From Pseudomonadota bacterium (lineage in GTDB: Bacteria; Myxococcota_A; Polyangia; Haliangiales; Haliangiaceae): a stretch of 8,868 nucleotides of DNA. The position numbers and the translations under genes are program-made. Below the pieces are notes generated by a model. The model was not told where the DNA came from, did no database searches, and worked only from the letters and a program-made list of their open reading frames with translations. How positions within the stretch are numbered: position 1 is the first letter of the stretch; each line of letters starts with the position of its first letter. Shown here one piece after another: positions 7,447 through 8,868 of the stretch. The stretch lies in the NCBI GenBank assembly GCA_023386455.1, contig JAEWJO010000209.1, forward strand, positions 1-8,868, written 5' to 3'.

Positions 7447-7635
7447 GTCCGGCTATCGGTCGGGTTACACCCGGTTTTGGCCCACTCTGATAAGCCGTGT
7501 CCGGCTATCGGTCGGGTGACACCCGGTTCTGGCCCACTCTGATAAGCCGTGTCCGGCCATCGGTCGGGTGACACCCGGTTTTGGCCCACTCTGATAAGCC
7601 GTGTCCGGCTATCGGTTGGGTGACACCCGGTTTTG
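7447..7635. repeat. 52-bp tandem repeat array, 3.6 copies
   Basis: Copies start at 7447, 7499, 7551 and 7603, with a period of exactly 52 bp; the last copy is cut after 33 bases. Relative to the consensus, each copy carries a single private substitution: 7466 (G to T), 7529 (T to C), 7558 (T to C) and 7617 (C to T). Every copy contains the 13-bp palindrome CGGGTG-A-CACCCG or a one-base variant of it, followed by GGTTTT (GGTTCT in copy 2). At copy junctions AGCCG-TGTC-CGGCT can form a second small hairpin. The array fills most of the space between the divergent starts at 7418 and 7657. The 52-bp period is not a multiple of three, so it is not coding in one frame. Confidence 0.95.
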
Positions 7636-7645
7636 CCGTTCGGCT

Positions 7646-7650
7646 AGGAT
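7646..7650 (+). promoter_or_regulatory. Ribosome binding site of the Cys-rich lipoprotein
   Basis: AGGAT lies 6 bases before the ATG at 7657 and supports that start. It falls 10 bases after the end of the last partial 52-bp repeat. Confidence 0.5.
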
Positions 7651-7656
7651 CCACCG

Positions 7657-8814
7657 ATGCGAAGGCTCGGGGTTGCCGCGATGCTGCTCGTCGCGTGTGC
7701 GAACGCAGGCGAAAACACCGCCGGCGACGCGCGCGGAAGCGACAGTAGTGGCGGCGGCGGCGGCAGCGACGACGGCGGCGGCAGCGCCAGCGGGGAGGCA
7801 TGCCCGCCGGATCAGATGGCGACGAACGTCTCACCGGCCGGCGTGACATGCACTCCCGTCGATGCACTCGCCCGCCAGGCAATCGGCGACCACTGCAACG
7901 CGTACCTCGGCTGGCGCGACAGCTGTGATGCGTGCACGACCGCACCTGCGAAGTGGGGCCGCGCTGGTACCGGCAGCTGCTCGCCGGGCGTCGGCACGAA
8001 CAACACGTGCACCATGCCCACGCTCGGCGGAACCGCGGTGCACATGTTCGGCCTCGATCTCGACGGCGACATGGACGGCAATGACAAGCTGCACGCGGGC
8101 CTCCGCTGCACGGCCGACACGGCAACCGGCAGCGGGATGGCGCCGTGTCCGGCCGGTCAGCTCGTCGACGGTTTCAACGGCACCGCGTGGACGTGCACGT
8201 CGTTCGCGAAAACGGCGATCGCGTACGTGCACTCGAGCTGCGCGCTCTATGTCGGCTGGCAAGATGGCTGCGACGGCTGCACGACGGCGCCCGCAAAGTG
8301 GGGCTTCACGACCGACACCACCTGCTCGAACGGTGCAGGGGCCGACAACACCTGCAATCCGCCGACGCTGCTCGGCACCGAAACCGTGCGGCTGTTCGGG
8401 CTCAACACCGACGGAGATGTCGATGGCAATGACAAGCTGCACGTCGGGCTACGCTGCGAAGCGGCGGCCGCAGCGAACACGATGCAGACCGGCAAATGCC
8501 CGGCCGATCAGTTCGTGACCGCGACGTCCTCGAGCGGCAGCTTCCGCTGCGACAGCCCCGGACCGATCATCGAGCGCTACGTTCGCGAGCACTGCACGGT
8601 GTACTTCGGGTGGCACGACTCGTGTGATGGCTGCATCACGCCGCCGACGAAGTGGGGCAAGGTCCGGGTCGGCGACTGCATGAACGGCGTCGGCGCCGAC
8701 AACACGTGCTCGACATTCACGCTCGGCGGCAAGTCGGTGTCGATGTTCGGGCTCAGCCCCGATGGCAACGTCGACGAGAACGACGTGCTCTATGTCGGCT
8801 TCCGCTGCGACTGA
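7657..8814 (+). CDS. Lipoprotein with three eight-cysteine repeat domains
   Basis: This is a 385-residue protein. MRRLGVAAMLLVAC is a lipoprotein signal with lipobox LVAC and C14 as the lipid anchor. Residues 27-47 are a Gly/Ser/Asp linker. The rest is three tandem domains at about 49-151, 164-267 and 281-384. Each has eight cysteines with nearly identical spacing (16-17, 15, 10, 3, 15, 10, 33-34), so four disulfides per domain are likely. Shared motifs are GWxDxCDxC, PxKWG, NTC, MFGL or LFGL, and VG(L/F)RC. Near the end of each domain is an Asp-rich loop: DLDGDMDGND, NTDGDVDGND and SPDGNVDEND. These loops resemble EF-hand or thrombospondin-type-3 calcium loops, so calcium binding is plausible but inferred. 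The protein ends one residue after the last cysteine. I do not recognise the domain. The spacing suggests an extracellular binding or adhesion role. It is divergent from the AraC-type gene across the 52-bp repeat array. Confidence 0.9.
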   Translation: MRRLGVAAMLLVACANAGENTAGDARGSDSSGGGGGSDDGGGSASGEACPPDQMATNVSPAGVTCTPVDALARQAIGDHCNAYLGWRDSCDACTTAPAKWGRAGTGSCSPGVGTNNTCTMPTLGGTAVHMFGLDLDGDMDGNDKLHAGLRCTADTATGSGMAPCPAGQLVDGFNGTAWTCTSFAKTAIAYVHSSCALYVGWQDGCDGCTTAPAKWGFTTDTTCSNGAGADNTCNPPTLLGTETVRLFGLNTDGDVDGNDKLHVGLRCEAAAAANTMQTGKCPADQFVTATSSSGSFRCDSPGPIIERYVREHCTVYFGWHDSCDGCITPPTKWGKVRVGDCMNGVGADNTCSTFTLGGKSVSMFGLSPDGNVDENDVLYVGFRCD

Positions 8815-8817
8815 GCG

Positions 8818-8868
8818 TCAGAGTGGACCGTACTGATCGAGGAGCTCCGCCTCGGTGTGGCGATGGAA
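8818..8868 (-). CDS. Possible 3' end of a minus-strand gene (partial)
   Basis: Reading the minus strand from the window edge gives 16 open codons, FHRHTEAELLDQYGPL, then TGA at 8818-8820. The composition looks protein-like, and a tail-to-tail gene end 3 bp from the neighbouring stop would fit this compact region. Only 16 residues are visible, so neither the family nor the reality of the gene can be confirmed. Confidence 0.4.
   Translation of the reverse strand, partial: FHRHTEAELLDQYGPL

Noticed and set aside
7447..7635. CRISPR array
   Set aside because: The units are contiguous near-identical 52-bp copies without variable spacers, and no cas gene is nearby.
7505..8125. Minus-strand open frame across the repeat array and the Cys-rich gene
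   Set aside because: The plus-strand gene has a signal peptide, three conserved domains and a ribosome binding site. The minus frame is Arg/Cys-rich and changes reading phase through the 52-bp repeats.

Overview
The window is GC-rich throughout, and its codons end mostly in G or C. It encodes mainly cell-envelope proteins: three lipoproteins, two small outer-membrane barrels and one very large membrane protein. The lipoproteins, with Gly/Ser/Asp low-complexity linkers and Cys-rich or propeller-like ectodomains, suggest a Gram-negative predator or myxobacterium-like lineage (Myxococcota, perhaps Kofleriaceae/Haliangium-like). That placement rests on protein style, not on a marker gene. There is no rRNA, tRNA, CRISPR array, transposase or phage gene.

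Left part (1-3298, minus strand). The 5' 710 codons of a large multi-pass membrane protein run off the left edge. Upstream of it, 70 bp away, is a 188-aa outer-membrane barrel protein. A roughly 530-bp stretch without an intact gene follows. It holds two related 16-bp palindromes and a short remnant resembling a four-helix-bundle (23S rRNA intervening-sequence-type) protein.

Middle (3299-6474). A second small barrel protein (minus) is divergent from a beta-propeller-like lipoprotein (plus) across a 120-bp shared control region. The propeller gene converges, with a 14-bp gap, on another lipoprotein gene of unknown function (minus).

Right part (6544-8868). A two-gene minus-strand unit encodes a DNA-binding-domain-only AraC-type regulator followed by a VOC (glyoxalase-fold) protein. 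A 22-bp palindrome overlaps the VOC stop codon. Divergent from the regulator is a lipoprotein built from three copies of a strictly spaced eight-cysteine domain with an Asp/Gly-rich, calcium-loop-like segment. The space between these divergent genes is filled by 3.6 copies of a 52-bp tandem repeat, each full or partial copy carrying a 13-bp palindrome. A possible minus-strand gene end occupies the last 51 bases.

No complete multi-gene pathway is visible. The best candidates for something undescribed are the 52-bp array in the regulator/lipoprotein intergenic region and the triple eight-cysteine lipoprotein beside it.
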